Positions 41,098 through 50,815 of a DNA stretch of 64,000 bases are shown here, piece by piece. Every line of letters starts with the position of its first letter. Position 1 is the stretch's first letter. A model generated the notes under the pieces. The model did no database searches, was not told where the DNA came from, and saw only the letters and a program-made list of their open reading frames with translations. Made by a program: the position numbers and the translations under genes. This DNA is from Dechloromonas denitrificans (GTDB taxonomy: Bacteria > Pseudomonadota > Gammaproteobacteria > Burkholderiales > Rhodocyclaceae), in the NCBI RefSeq assembly GCF_001551835.1, contig NZ_LODL01000010.1:164705-228704 (forward strand). Reading direction: 5' to 3'.

Positions 41098-42766
41098 GGT
41101 TCGCTTCCTCGAGACTGGTCACACCGGCCTTCACCAGATCCAGCGCCGATTCGCGCAGCGAGTGGGTGCCGCCGCGCCGGGCCGCCTCCTTCAACTGGCG
41201 GATCGGGGCCCGGGCGAGAATCAGTTCGCGGATTTCGTCATCGAGCGCCAGCAACTCGGCAATCGCCCGCCGACCACGATAGCCGGTGCCGCGACAGGTG
41301 CCACAGCCAACGGCCCTCCTGAACAGCCAGTCCTCGCCGGGCCGGATGTCGATTTCAGCATCGGCCAACTGCCCGGCTTCCGGTGCGCTCGGCACGGCAC
41401 AGGCCGGGCACAGCACGCGGATCAGGCGCTGCGCAACGACGCCATTCAGGGCCGAGACCAGGTTGTAGGGATCGACCTGCATGTGCAGAAAGCGGCCGAT
41501 CACATCGAAAACATTGTTGGCGTGCACCGTGGTGAACACCAGGTGGCCAGTCAGCGCTGCCTGCACGGCGATCTGCGCCGTTTCCGGATCGCGGATTTCG
41601 CCGACCATGATCTTGTCCGGGTCGTGGCGCAAAATGGAACGCAGACCACGCGCGAAACTGAGGCCCTTCTTCTCGTTCACCGGTATTTGCAGCACACCGG
41701 GCAGCTGGTACTCGACCGGGTCCTCGATGGTGATGATCTTGTCTTCGCCCCGGTTGATCTCGGACAACGCGGCGTAGAGCGTCGTCGTCTTGCCGCTGCC
41801 GGTCGGCCCGGTGACCAGCAGCATGCCGTAGGGTTCGGCCGACAGGCGGCGGATACGGTGCATGGTGTCGCCGTCGAAGCCCATCACGTCGAGGCGCAAG
41901 CCTTCCAGACGGTCGCTCAGGGCCTGCTTGTCGAGCACGCGCAGCACGGCATCCTCGCCCCAGATGCAGGGCATGATCGACACCCGGATGTCGATCTCGC
42001 GCTCCTGCCAATTGACCTTGAAACGACCATCCTGCGGCACCCGACGTTCGGCGATGTCGAGTTCGGAGAGCACCTTGATGCGCGAAATCAGTTGTTCGGC
42101 GGTATCGCTGCCATCGATGGCGCTGGCGAAGTTGAGCACGCCGTCGATGCGGTATTTAATGCTCAGCCCGCGCTGGCCTGCCTCTATATGAATGTCGCTG
42201 GCCCCTGATTTCAGGCCGTCGTGCAGCGTCGACCGCAGCAGACGGACGATGGTGCTGCCCTCCTCGGCAATGCTCTGCAACGACAGCTTCTCGCCACCAC
42301 CTTCGCTGATGGCGACGACTGAAGCGCTGGAGAAACCGGCATCCAGGGTGCGGACCCGCGCCTCTTCGCGGGCCAGGTAGGCCGTGACCACCGAATTCGG
42401 CGCGAGCCGCCAATCAACCCGACAGGCCAGCGGCAGCAGACCTTCCAGCCAGTCGCGCAAGCCGGCGTCAAAGGGATTGGCGGTAACGGCAAGGCAGCCC
42501 TCATCGACCTCGAGGAGCAACACCTGGCGTCGCACATAATCAGCGAACGAGGCCAGTGATAACGCCAGCGCCTGCTCCGGCAAGTCGCCCAGTCGTACGG
42601 CCTGGATCCCAAAAGCGGTGGCGGCGAGTTCGGCCGCCGTGCTTTCGTCCATTCCATGTTCGGCCTGCAACCCGCAAAGAACAGCCGGCAATCCACCACT
42701 GGCCGCCAGTTGGCGGGCCGTGGCGAGCAAGGCATCACGCCGCATCAGATCGCTGGGCGAGTTCAT
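41078..42766 (-). CDS. Type II secretion/pilus assembly ATPase, GspE family
   Basis: 562 residues. N-terminal MshEN-like domain, then ATPase with Walker A GPTGSGKTTT, Asp box IEDPVEYQL, Walker B MVGEIRDPETA, His box HLVFTTVHAN and a zinc-binding CPAC...CGTC (two CxxC separated by about 35 residues), all typical of GspE/PilB-type extension motors. ATGA overlap with gspF. Confidence 0.93.
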   Translation of the reverse strand: MNSPSDLMRRDALLATARQLAASGGLPAVLCGLQAEHGMDESTAAELAATAFGIQAVRLGDLPEQALALSLASFADYVRRQVLLLEVDEGCLAVTANPFDAGLRDWLEGLLPLACRVDWRLAPNSVVTAYLAREEARVRTLDAGFSSASVVAISEGGGEKLSLQSIAEEGSTIVRLLRSTLHDGLKSGASDIHIEAGQRGLSIKYRIDGVLNFASAIDGSDTAEQLISRIKVLSELDIAERRVPQDGRFKVNWQEREIDIRVSIMPCIWGEDAVLRVLDKQALSDRLEGLRLDVMGFDGDTMHRIRRLSAEPYGMLLVTGPTGSGKTTTLYAALSEINRGEDKIITIEDPVEYQLPGVLQIPVNEKKGLSFARGLRSILRHDPDKIMVGEIRDPETAQIAVQAALTGHLVFTTVHANNVFDVIGRFLHMQVDPYNLVSALNGVVAQRLIRVLCPACAVPSAPEAGQLADAEIDIRPGEDWLFRRAVGCGTCRGTGYRGRRAIAELLALDDEIRELILARAPIRQLKEAARRGGTHSLRESALDLVKAGVTSLEEANRVTFVA

Positions 42767-43959
42767 TGGAAATTTCCGGCCAGTTCGAAGATCGGCATGT
42801 ACAGAAGCAACACGATGCCGCCAATCACAACGCCTATGCCAGCCATCAGCAGCGGCTCGAACAGACGACTGAAGGTCTCGACCAGACGACCGATCTCCTC
42901 ATCGTAGAAAGCGGCAATCGACTCCAGCATGGCACCCAATTGGCCGCTTTTTTCGCCGACGGCGATCATCCGCCGGGCGATCGGTGTACTCAAGCCACCG
43001 CGTTGCGCCGCATCGGAAAAAGCCAGACCCTGCTCGATATCGCCGACCGTCTGCATCAGCCCGGCACGCAGCGCCCCGGGCAGAAGATCGCCAATCATCA
43101 GCAGGCTGGAGCGGAGCGGGATGCCGGCCCGCAACAGCATGCCGACCGTGCGGTAGAAACGAGCAAGGTAAACAATGCGCAGGCGTTCGCCGAGGGCGGG
43201 CAAACGCCACAGCAGGCGGCCCAGCCCCGCCCGAACGGCAGGCAGCGAGAGCAGGCCGCTCATTGTCCCGGTCGCCAGCGCACAGCCAACGAGCAGACCG
43301 GCCGCGTGCTGGTTGACGAAACCGCCCCATATGAACAACAGCGCCGACAGTCCCTCCGGTTGCCGGCCACTGTCGGCAAAGACCAGCGCAAAGCGTGGCA
43401 CGACAAAGCCGAGCAGGAAAAAGGTAACCAGGCCGCCGACGATCAGTAACAGGATCGGATAGATCGCCGCGCCGAGCAGTTTCTTTTTCAATTCACGCAA
43501 TTTTTCATCGAAGGCGATGTAGCGGCGCAAGGCCTCCGGCATGCCCCCCGTCCGTTCGCTGGCCTTGACGGTAGCGATGTAGAGTTCCGGAAAAATCGCC
43601 GGATAGCGCTGGAGCGCCAGTGATAGCGACAAACCCTGGCGCAGCGACGCCAGCAGGCCATTCAGCACCTCACCGAAGGCACCGCCCTGATCCTGTTCGG
43701 CCAGCGTCTCCAGCCCCTCGACGACATTCAGCCCTGCTTCAAGCAAAGAGAGCAACTGCCTGGTGAACATCGGCAACTGGAATTTTCCGACGCGCTGACC
43801 GGCGATCCGGCCAACTGCCACGGAAGAAATGATTACCGCCCCTTGCAGCGCCGGTGCCTGCAGCAAGGCTGCCGCACTGTCGGCCGCAACGCGCAAGCGA
43901 CTGAGCTTTTGCCCGGGCAGGACGGCGACCACATCGAATTCCATTCGGGCGATGCTCAC
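42763..43959 (-). CDS. Inner-membrane platform protein, GspF family
   Basis: 398 residues: two GspF domains each followed by membrane spans, with LLEAGLNVVEGLETLAEQ and YPAIFPELYIATVKASERTGG in the first and RAGIPLRSSLLMIGD and MIAVGEKSGQLGAMLES in the second. Works with GspE in pseudopilus assembly. Overlaps gspG by ATGA. Confidence 0.93.
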   Translation of the reverse strand: MSIARMEFDVVAVLPGQKLSRLRVAADSAAALLQAPALQGAVIISSVAVGRIAGQRVGKFQLPMFTRQLLSLLEAGLNVVEGLETLAEQDQGGAFGEVLNGLLASLRQGLSLSLALQRYPAIFPELYIATVKASERTGGMPEALRRYIAFDEKLRELKKKLLGAAIYPILLLIVGGLVTFFLLGFVVPRFALVFADSGRQPEGLSALLFIWGGFVNQHAAGLLVGCALATGTMSGLLSLPAVRAGLGRLLWRLPALGERLRIVYLARFYRTVGMLLRAGIPLRSSLLMIGDLLPGALRAGLMQTVGDIEQGLAFSDAAQRGGLSTPIARRMIAVGEKSGQLGAMLESIAAFYDEEIGRLVETFSRLFEPLLMAGIGVVIGGIVLLLYMPIFELAGNFQ

Positions 43960-44390
43960 CAGTTGCCGATATCGGCAGCCTCACCTTCGCCGCCAGGCTT
44001 GCCGTCCTTGCCCAGTGAAAAAAGGTCGAACTCGCCATGCTCGCCGGGCTGCACATACTGGTAGGCGCCGCCCCACGGATCGGCCGGCACTTCCTTGCGC
44101 AGATAGGGGCCTTTCCACCGGCTTTCGCTGGCCGGCCGCTTGTTCAGCGCCGCCAGGCCCTGCTCGCCGTTCGGATAGCGCCCGACATCAAGACGGTAGT
44201 GATCGAGCGCCTTTTCCAGCGCATCGATCTGGGCACGCGCCGCCTTCACTTCGGACTTGCCGATCTGGGCGAAGTACTTCGGCCCGACATAGCCGGCCAG
44301 CAAGCCGATGATGACCATCACGACGAGCAGTTCGAGCAGCGTGAAACCACGCTGGAGACCAAGAAGTTGCGAACGGAAGGAAGATGCCAC
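43956..44390 (-). CDS. Major pseudopilin, GspG family
   Basis: 144 residues with the prepilin signal QRGFTLLELLVVMVIIGLLAGYVGP and GspG features: WKGPYLRKEVPADPWGGAY and calcium-site region GEFDLFSLGKDGKPGG. Cleaved after Gly by prepilin peptidase (not in this window). First gene of the GspG-F-E-PilMNOP run. Confidence 0.94.
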   Translation of the reverse strand: MASSFRSQLLGLQRGFTLLELLVVMVIIGLLAGYVGPKYFAQIGKSEVKAARAQIDALEKALDHYRLDVGRYPNGEQGLAALNKRPASESRWKGPYLRKEVPADPWGGAYQYVQPGEHGEFDLFSLGKDGKPGGEGEAADIGNW

Positions 44391-44503
44391 GGGGTGTGCT
44401 GGAGCATGGACAAGACAAGCGATGTTATGGCGCTCACATTACAAGGCAGTGACACTGGCATGTTCAAGAAGCTGTAACACAGCCCCCTTAATCTAGCGTT
44501 TCC

Positions 44504-45127
44504 ATGCCCCTGCCCCACCTTGCTCTCCTGCTGCTGTCCCTGCTCGCCCCGCTGTCGGCAACTGCCAACGGGAGCATCTACGGCTACGTTGGCGACGATG
44601 GCATCGAGCGCTTCAGTAACGTACCGGACGACCCGCGCTATCGACTGCTCCTGCGCGACCGTCTGGCTCCGGCGACGGCTGGCCTGCGCTTCCCGCGCGG
44701 CGTCTTCGCCCTGCCCTTCGAGCAGCGTCCCTTCCATCAGGAAATCCATGCCGCCAGCCGCAGCAGCGGGGTCGATGCGGCATTGTTGCATGCCGTCATT
44801 TCAGTCGAATCCGGCTACCGGGAACGCGTCGTTTCGCCCAAGGGCGCGACCGGTTTGATGCAGTTGATGCCCGCCACCGCCCGCCGCTACGGCCTGAACC
44901 GGGCCGACGATCCGGCGGGTAACATCCGTGCCGGCGCCCACTACCTGCGCGATCTGCTGGCCATGTTCGACAACAACGTAGAACTGGCGCTGGCCGCCTA
45001 CAACGCCGGCGAAAACGCGGTGCTGCGTCACGGCCGCCGGATACCGCCCTACGGCGAGACCCAGCGCTACGTACCGCTCGTTCTCGCCCATTACGACAGA
45101 ATCAAGGCTCGTCCTCGTCCACGGTAA
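44504..45127 (+). CDS. Soluble lytic transglycosylase, SLT domain
   Basis: 207 residues with signal peptide (LLLLSLLAPLSATAN), a DUF4124-like N-terminal segment (IYGYVGDDGIERFSNVP) and SLT domain: catalytic Glu in AVISVESGYRERVVSPKGATG, LMQLMPATARRYG, and NVELALAAYNAGENAV. Such enzymes open peptidoglycan locally for envelope machines. It sits on the opposite strand between the two halves of the secretion cluster and overlaps the last pseudopilin gene tail-to-tail by 26 bases. Confidence 0.9.
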   Translation: MPLPHLALLLLSLLAPLSATANGSIYGYVGDDGIERFSNVPDDPRYRLLLRDRLAPATAGLRFPRGVFALPFEQRPFHQEIHAASRSSGVDAALLHAVISVESGYRERVVSPKGATGLMQLMPATARRYGLNRADDPAGNIRAGAHYLRDLLAMFDNNVELALAAYNAGENAVLRHGRRIPPYGETQRYVPLVLAHYDRIKARPRPR

Positions 45128-45593
45128 TGCGGCGCCGGCTGGCCCCGCCCTTGTGCACAAACTGCCAGTCGGCATAACGGCAGGCGCCTTCGAAATCCGA
45201 CTGCTCGGCGGGAAAATCACCGATCTTGATCGGTGCCTGCAGCGAGCGGCTGGCGACTCCGACGATCCGACCCTGGCGACTGATCAGATGCCATTGCCCG
45301 TCGGCACTCATCGGATCGCTGTACAGCCGGCGCAAATGGCGCACCGGCATCGGGAAACGCGGATCGTGGGCAAGATCGGCCAGACGGGCCGGATACTGCG
45401 GATCGCCGGGTGAATTATCGTAATAGCTGGCGATCGCACGACGGTATTCCTCGCCGATGAACAGCAATTCCTTTTCCTTGTCGCGCCGGCTTTCCATCTG
45501 CCACAAGGTACCGGTCCCGGCCAGCGCGATGCTGCCGAGGGCTACGGTAAAGAGCAAGCCAAGGTAGGTGACGCCGATTTGATTTTTGGCCAT
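45102..45593 (-). CDS. Minor pseudopilin without Glu5
   Basis: 163 residues beginning MAKNQIG then VTYLGLLFTVALGSIALAG: a prepilin-like leader and hydrophobic helix, but Glu at mature position 5 is absent, as in tip pseudopilins such as GspK. Ends with a charged tail (RRRITVDEDEP). Start at 45593 chosen at the leader; the frame opens at 45626. Confidence 0.7.
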   Translation of the reverse strand: MAKNQIGVTYLGLLFTVALGSIALAGTGTLWQMESRRDKEKELLFIGEEYRRAIASYYDNSPGDPQYPARLADLAHDPRFPMPVRHLRRLYSDPMSADGQWHLISRQGRIVGVASRSLQAPIKIGDFPAEQSDFEGACRYADWQFVHKGGASRRRITVDEDEP

Positions 45594-45619
45594 TTTTCGG
45601 CGTTGACCGCAGCAATCAG

Positions 45620-46003
45620 CTACCACGCCCGGTACTCGCTGCCATCGCTCCCCAGCCCCTCGGCACCGCTCTGCACATCCCAGACCTTGCGCTGCCCCGG
45701 TTCGTCGGGCGGGCTGACCAGCACCCAGCTATCGCTGCGCTCGGTGATCGGGTCCGGCGGCACCCGCCGCAGATAGCGCCGATTGACCAGATCGTCGAGG
45801 CTTTCCGGATAGTGGCCGGTATCGGCGCGAAACTTGTCGATGGCATCGCGCATCACGGCCAGCGACTCGCGCAAGGTCGCCTCCCTGGCCCGGTCGAGGT
45901 GCTGAAAATAACGCGGCACGGCGATGGTCAGCAGCGTGGCGATCACCGCCATGACCACGAGCAGTTCGATCAAGGTGAAACCGCGCCGGCCCATGCTCAC
46001 CAT
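45620..46003 (-). CDS. Minor pseudopilin
   Basis: 127 residues, prepilin motif RRGFTLIELLVVMAVIATLL, then ATLRESLAVMRDAIDKFRADTGHYP and a short C-terminal domain, like GspG/MshD-type pseudopilins. ATG at 46003 or 45994; it overlaps the end of the preceding pseudopilin gene. Confidence 0.85.
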   Translation of the reverse strand: MVSMGRRGFTLIELLVVMAVIATLLTIAVPRYFQHLDRAREATLRESLAVMRDAIDKFRADTGHYPESLDDLVNRRYLRRVPPDPITERSDSWVLVSPPDEPGQRKVWDVQSGAEGLGSDGSEYRAW

Positions 46004-46476
46004 TCCCGGTAAGGCACGCCGTTGGCGCCGCGCGCTTCGGACAGGGAATAGACGTCGAAGACGTCAGCCCCCTCGCGCGGCGCTTCGGGCGGGCTGGCGT
46101 AACTGCGCTTGCCCCAGGTCTGGGCGGGGCTCAGGCCGGCGTCTCGATTGAAGGGGTCGCGTGGCAGGCGGCGCAGGAAGTAGAGCTTGCCCTTGCCGGG
46201 GTCCTGGCGGTTCTCGACGCCCTGGTACAAGTCCTCCAGCCGGGCCGGATAGCCGCTTTCATCGATCTTCCGGGCAATTTTTCCATCGTCGGCGGCCCGC
46301 CGGTAAGCATCGATCGCGCCGCGAATCTCGCGCAGTGCAGCACGCAACTCACTCTCTTGCTGACGACGCACCGTTGTCTCCAGTAACGGCGTTGCCGCCA
46401 GCGCAAGAATTCCGACGATGGCCACGGTGACCACCAGTTCGACCAGGGTAAAACCGCGCCTAGCCAGCGGTTTCAT
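45997..46476 (-). CDS. Minor pseudopilin
   Basis: 159 residues, prepilin motif RRGFTLVELVVTVAIVGILA, a long helix (LRAALREIRGAIDAYRRAA) and a Gly/Arg-rich C-terminal domain (YFLRRLPRDPFNRDAGLSP). Follows the secretin gene without gap. Three minor pseudopilins in a row imply a full pseudopilus tip. Confidence 0.87.
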   Translation of the reverse strand: MKPLARRGFTLVELVVTVAIVGILALAATPLLETTVRRQQESELRAALREIRGAIDAYRRAADDGKIARKIDESGYPARLEDLYQGVENRQDPGKGKLYFLRRLPRDPFNRDAGLSPAQTWGKRSYASPPEAPREGADVFDVYSLSEARGANGVPYREW

Positions 46477-48455
46477 TACTCCCCTTTCGGCGCGGCATTC
46501 GGCTGACCGACTTGCACCGGCGGATCATCGGCCTCCGGCGGAGCTTCGCTGTCGCTGGTATTTGCCTGCACCGGAGCGGGGCCGCTACCACCCCGCCCGC
46601 TCATGCTCAAGGCACGGCCGCCCTGACTGCGTACGGTCAACGGCGCCGCCCCGACCGCCGCCTCGGTGCCCGATGCAATGGTCGGCTGAGCGTAGTCCGG
46701 ACGATGGATGTTGCGGACGATACGCGGCGTGATGAGGAGGATGATTTCTGTCTTGGTCGAGGTGTCCTTGTGGCTGCCGAAAGCACGGCCAAGCACCGGG
46801 ATCTCGCCAAGGCCTGGCAGATGGTTGGTCGCCTTGCGCTCCTCGTCGCTGATCAGGCCGGCCAGTACCTGGGTTTCGCCATTCTTCAGGCGCAGGCTGG
46901 TGCTGGCACTACGCGTGCCGACCTGATAGGCCAGCGAATTGGAGGGGCCGGTGATTTCCTTGATGACGCTGCTCACTTCCAGCCCGACCTTGATCGACAC
47001 CTCGTCATCGAGGGTTACATTCGGCTCGACATCGAGCTTGAGGCCGACATCGAGATAATTGACCGAGGCCGAGACGCCGACATTGGCGGTGGCCGTAGTG
47101 GTGAATACCGGCAGCTTGTCGCCGATATGGATCTTGGCTTTTTCGCGGTTCTTGACCCGGATGCGCGGGTTGGCCAGCACGTTGGTGTCCGAGTTCTGCC
47201 CCTTCAGGTTCAGCGTCAAGGCAGGGTTGGCGACAAAGCTGGTCAAGGCGGAGCGGTTGCGCAGATTGACGTAGCCGCTGGCCAAGGTGCCGCCCGGCGT
47301 CGTCGTTGTCGTATAGCCGGCGGCCGTCGCCGTTGTGGTGGTCAAAGAATCCTGCAACAAGCCGTAGCCGATCGAATCCGGCCAGTCGACGCCGAACTCG
47401 TTGAGCCGACTACGGCTGACTTCCAGCACCTCGACTTCCAGCATCACCTCCGGCTCGGCCAGATCGAGCGAGTCGATCAGGCGTTCAATCAGGCGCATGG
47501 CTTCCGGCGTATCCTTGACGATCAGCAGGTTCAGCTTCTCGTCGGCAAACACATCCTTGCTCTTGGCGACTGTCTTGACCAGCGTCTGTGCCTGCTTGAC
47601 GTCGGTATTGGCCAGATAGAAATTGCGCACAACCAGTTCCTGATACTCCCTGGCCTTGGCCGGTGTATTCGGGTAGATCAGGAAACTGTTGTCGTTGAGT
47701 TGCCGTTTTTCCAGTTGGTTGGTGCCGAGAATCAGGCGCAGGATGTCTTCGAGCGGGCTGTTGCGCACAAAAATGGTGACCTTCAGATCGCCCCTGACAT
47801 CCTTGTCGAAAACGAAATTCAGCCCGGAAGAACGAGACAGGACCTCGAAGACCGATTTCAGCGAGGCATCGCGGAACTCCAGCGTCACCGGCTTGCTCAA
47901 TGCCGCCCGCGTCGCCTCCGAGGCGATGCCGCCCGACTCGTCGGCACGCCGATGGTCGATGGCGGTCTGCAAGCGAAGTGCCTCGCCATTGCGTGGACTT
48001 TGCGCCCGCACGGTACGCACCAAGCGCTCGGCCCCCAGCAGGTCGTTCTTGGCCAGCATCTGCTCAGCCTGGGCCAGTAACGAGAAATGGCGACGGTCGA
48101 CGGCAATTTGTTCAATCCCCTGAAGGGCACGCGTATTGCGCCCATCGAATGCCAGTACGCGCCGATAGACAGATTCGGCCGTATCGAACTGGCCGCGCGC
48201 GCGCAGCGCATCGGCCTCGGTCAGGTGATCGTTAATGGCAGCAGACTTGTTGTTGATCAGGGCGGCCTTGATCTCGGCATCGCGCGGCTTTTCGCGAGCG
48301 GCCTGTTCCAGTCGGGCGACGCCTTCATCCCGCCGTCCATCACCGATTGCTGCAATACCATCGAGAAATGACTGATTGGCACAACCGGCCAACAGAACAA
48401 GCGGTATTACAAGGCTATAAGCAGGTGGCAAATATATAGCGGCTTGAGATCGCAT
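46476..48455 (-). CDS. Outer-membrane secretin with TPR head, MshL/GspD family
   Basis: 659 residues: lipoprotein signal with lipobox LVLLAGC (Cys26), a TPR-like helical region (about 30-170), STN/N-domains (FRDASLKSVFEVLSRSSGLNFVFDKDV) and the secretin barrel with ALTLNLKGQNSDTNVLANPR, VGLKLDVEPNV and LPGLGEIPVLGRAFGS. The C-terminal ~100 residues are Pro/Ala/Gly-rich and may be a pilotin-binding tail. First gene of the minus-strand run; forms the exit pore. Confidence 0.92.
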   Translation of the reverse strand: MRSQAAIYLPPAYSLVIPLVLLAGCANQSFLDGIAAIGDGRRDEGVARLEQAAREKPRDAEIKAALINNKSAAINDHLTEADALRARGQFDTAESVYRRVLAFDGRNTRALQGIEQIAVDRRHFSLLAQAEQMLAKNDLLGAERLVRTVRAQSPRNGEALRLQTAIDHRRADESGGIASEATRAALSKPVTLEFRDASLKSVFEVLSRSSGLNFVFDKDVRGDLKVTIFVRNSPLEDILRLILGTNQLEKRQLNDNSFLIYPNTPAKAREYQELVVRNFYLANTDVKQAQTLVKTVAKSKDVFADEKLNLLIVKDTPEAMRLIERLIDSLDLAEPEVMLEVEVLEVSRSRLNEFGVDWPDSIGYGLLQDSLTTTTATAAGYTTTTTPGGTLASGYVNLRNRSALTSFVANPALTLNLKGQNSDTNVLANPRIRVKNREKAKIHIGDKLPVFTTTATANVGVSASVNYLDVGLKLDVEPNVTLDDEVSIKVGLEVSSVIKEITGPSNSLAYQVGTRSASTSLRLKNGETQVLAGLISDEERKATNHLPGLGEIPVLGRAFGSHKDTSTKTEIILLITPRIVRNIHRPDYAQPTIASGTEAAVGAAPLTVRSQGGRALSMSGRGGSGPAPVQANTSDSEAPPEADDPPVQVGQPNAAPKGE

Positions 48456-48589
48456 TCGCGTTTCAGGGAAGACACCAAACAGCCGATACTATGAAAAATG
48501 GGTTACAGAGCTATTACTTGGGGCAGCCTGTACTTCACCGATGGCGGCACTTCCGAGCAGATCTAGTTGCGGCAGTAACCGGGGCATGC

Positions 48590-48622
48590 CGTCAAAGAAA
48601 ACGCCCGCTTATTAGGCGGGCG
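48590..48622 (-). terminator. Terminator between AhpD-like and secretin genes
   Basis: CGCCCGC-ctaataa-GCGGGCG followed on the minus strand by TTTTCTTT. Ends the AhpD-like transcript before the secretin operon. Confidence 0.8.
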
Positions 48623-48740
48623 ACGCAAATCCCTTCTCCGACAAGGCATTAGCACAACTACTCCAGTCATACTCCCAGGCTTATCCACAGGAAATGTGAA
48701 TAAGCGGGCGAACCAAGCGGCTCTCCCGCCCGCCTCCTGA

Positions 48741-49190
48741 TCAGGCGTCGGCGATTGCCGGCGGCGTCCGCGATGCCACCATCAAACGGTTCCAGGCATT
48801 GATTTCGGCGATGCAAAAGGTCAGTTTGGCGATTTCTTCCGCGCTAAAGTGCGACTGCAACGCCGCATAGATGGCATCCGGCACATCCTGGCTTACCAGC
48901 ACCGTGACCGCCTCGGCCCAAGCCAGTGCAGCGCGCTCTTTCGCACTGAAGACGGGGGCTTCCTTCCAGGTGGCTAGCAGATGAATCTGATGCTCGCTGA
49001 GACCGAACTTGCGCCCCAGCGGGACGTGCATGGCGACACAGAAGGCACAGCCGTTGATTTGCGAAATCCGCAGCCTGATCAATTCAAGCAAACCAAGATC
49101 CATCCCGGAATTCTGAACATATGTGTGGACCCCGTACATGGCCTTGTAGCCGTCGGGAATGAGTTTGCTTACATCGAATCGCTGTTCCAT
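48741..49190 (-). CDS. Carboxymuconolactone decarboxylase/AhpD-like protein
   Basis: 149 residues with the redox CxxC-H motif in QINGCAFCVAMHVPLGRK, the signature of the AhpD-core group, which reduces peroxides or carries thiol redox rather than decarboxylating. Divergent from a MocR-type regulator at 49312, a common pairing in which the regulator controls the AhpD-like gene. Confidence 0.9.
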   Translation of the reverse strand: MEQRFDVSKLIPDGYKAMYGVHTYVQNSGMDLGLLELIRLRISQINGCAFCVAMHVPLGRKFGLSEHQIHLLATWKEAPVFSAKERAALAWAEAVTVLVSQDVPDAIYAALQSHFSAEEIAKLTFCIAEINAWNRLMVASRTPPAIADA

Positions 49191-49311
49191 TTTTAATCCT
49201 TTGTTACGTAGGTGATGGCCCGCGCCGGGCTGATTGATACTACTGAACGAGTGGTAGGATTGCCATGTCCATTTATCGTGTAATTTATTAGTCCACTATT
49301 GAGCAATAGCG

Positions 49312-50782
49312 ATGCGACGCGCGCAAGAACTTGAACTCGGCATCGGCCCCCGGCCGATTGGCAGTACGCTGCAACGATGGCTCTATGCCGAACTGCGGGC
49401 CTCGATCCTTTCGGGGCGGATCAAGGCGGGGCAACGCCTGCCCTCAACGCGCGAACTGGCCAGGCAGCAAGGCATCTCGCGAGGAAGCGTGCTATCGGTC
49501 TACGAGCAACTGGCTGCAGAAGGCTACCTCGCCGGAACCGCGGGGAGCGGCACCACGGTTGCCTGCGCCCTGCCCGCCGCCGACCGGGGACAGGAGAAGC
49601 CCGCGGCGAAAGCCTCACCCCTCGGCCAAACGCGCCTTTCCGTACAGGGCGAGCGGCTCGCCGCCAGTCCCTTCCCCGTGTTTGAGGCGGCCACGCCGTT
49701 GCGTACCTTTCGCGCCAATCAACCGGACCTTCATGCGTTTCCCGTTGCCATCTGGCACAAGCTGCAGCAAAGCCACCGATCCAGTAGCGATGGGTTACGG
49801 CGAGGCAACCGGCCTCCGCTCGCTAAGACAGGCTATTGCCGATCATCTCCGCTATTCCCAGCGGATCGTCTGCCGCGCCGAGCAAGTCATGATCCTGGGC
49901 AGCGCCCAACAGGGTCTTGACCTGTGCGCTCGACTGCTGCTCGATCCGGGCGACTCGGTATTGGTCGAAGACCCCGGTTATCCCGGGGCCAGTCATGTCT
50001 TCGGGCTGACCGGCGCCAAGGTGATCGGCGTGGCCGTGGACAACTGCGGCATGAAGACGGAGCCCGCCTTGCCGGTGACCCCCGACATGCGTCTGGCCTA
50101 CGTCACTGCCGCCCACCAGTCGCCCCTCGGCGGCGTTATGTCGATCGAACGTCGCCTGGCCCTGCTCGCCTGGGCGGAAGCCTGTAACGCAACCATCATC
50201 GAAGACGATTACGACAGCGAATACCGTTTCAAGGGCACGCCTCTGTCAGCCCTGAAAAGCCTGGATCAGGGCGATCGGGTGATCTACATGGGCACCTTCA
50301 GCAAACTGCTCTACCCTTCCCTGCGACTGGCCTACCTCGTGGTGCCGGATTCTCTGGTAGACGCCTTTGCTTCGGCCATTTCGGTGACTTGCCGGCATAT
50401 CTCGATGTTTCAACAGGAAGTGCTGTCGCTATTCATTGCCGAAGGGCATTTCGCCCGCCATCTGCGCCACATGCGCCTGCTCTACGGGGAGCGGGCGGAA
50501 ATCTTCCAGCAGGCGTGTCAAATCCAGCTCCAGGGCCTTGTCTCGGTGCCCCCGATCACGACAGGGCTGGATGCGACCGCTTTCCTTCCGGCGCAGGCCA
50601 ACGATCTTGAGGTCACCAGATACCTGGCCAGCCAGGGAATAGAAGCCCGGCCGCTATCGTTCTATCGGGTGAACCAAATGCCGGCGCCCGGGCTGGTGCT
50701 GGGCTTTTCGGCCTTTGACGGCACCGCCATTCGCGCTGGCGTCGCCGCCATGGGCCAAGCCCTGGAGCGCTGTCTCAGATAG
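49312..50782 (+). pseudogene. MocR/PdxR-type regulator, frameshifted
   Basis: GntR winged helix (residues 1-80: RAGQRLPSTRELARQQG-type motif and SRGSVLSVYEQLAAEGYLAG) in one frame to about 49,770, then an aminotransferase-like domain in another frame to 50782: MGYGEATGLRSLRQAIADHL, PLGGVMSIERRLALL, EDDYDSEYR and the PLP lysine in MGTFSKLLYPSLRLAY. The shift falls around CTGCAGCAAAGCCACC (about 49,763-49,780), in the linker just before the aminotransferase fold. With either frame alone the protein is useless, so this is a pseudogene or a sequencing indel. Intact family members bind PLP and control neighbouring genes. Confidence 0.85.
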
Positions 50783-50815
50783 CGAGCATTCTTCCGGACT
50801 GCGTCGCCGGCCTGG

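Noticed and set aside
41060-42208. 382-residue open frame antisense to gspE
   Set aside because: Shadow of the gspE coding strand; no family motifs.
46512-48080. 522-residue open frame antisense to the secretin gene
   Set aside because: No start signal or domain; secretin motifs on the minus strand explain the region.
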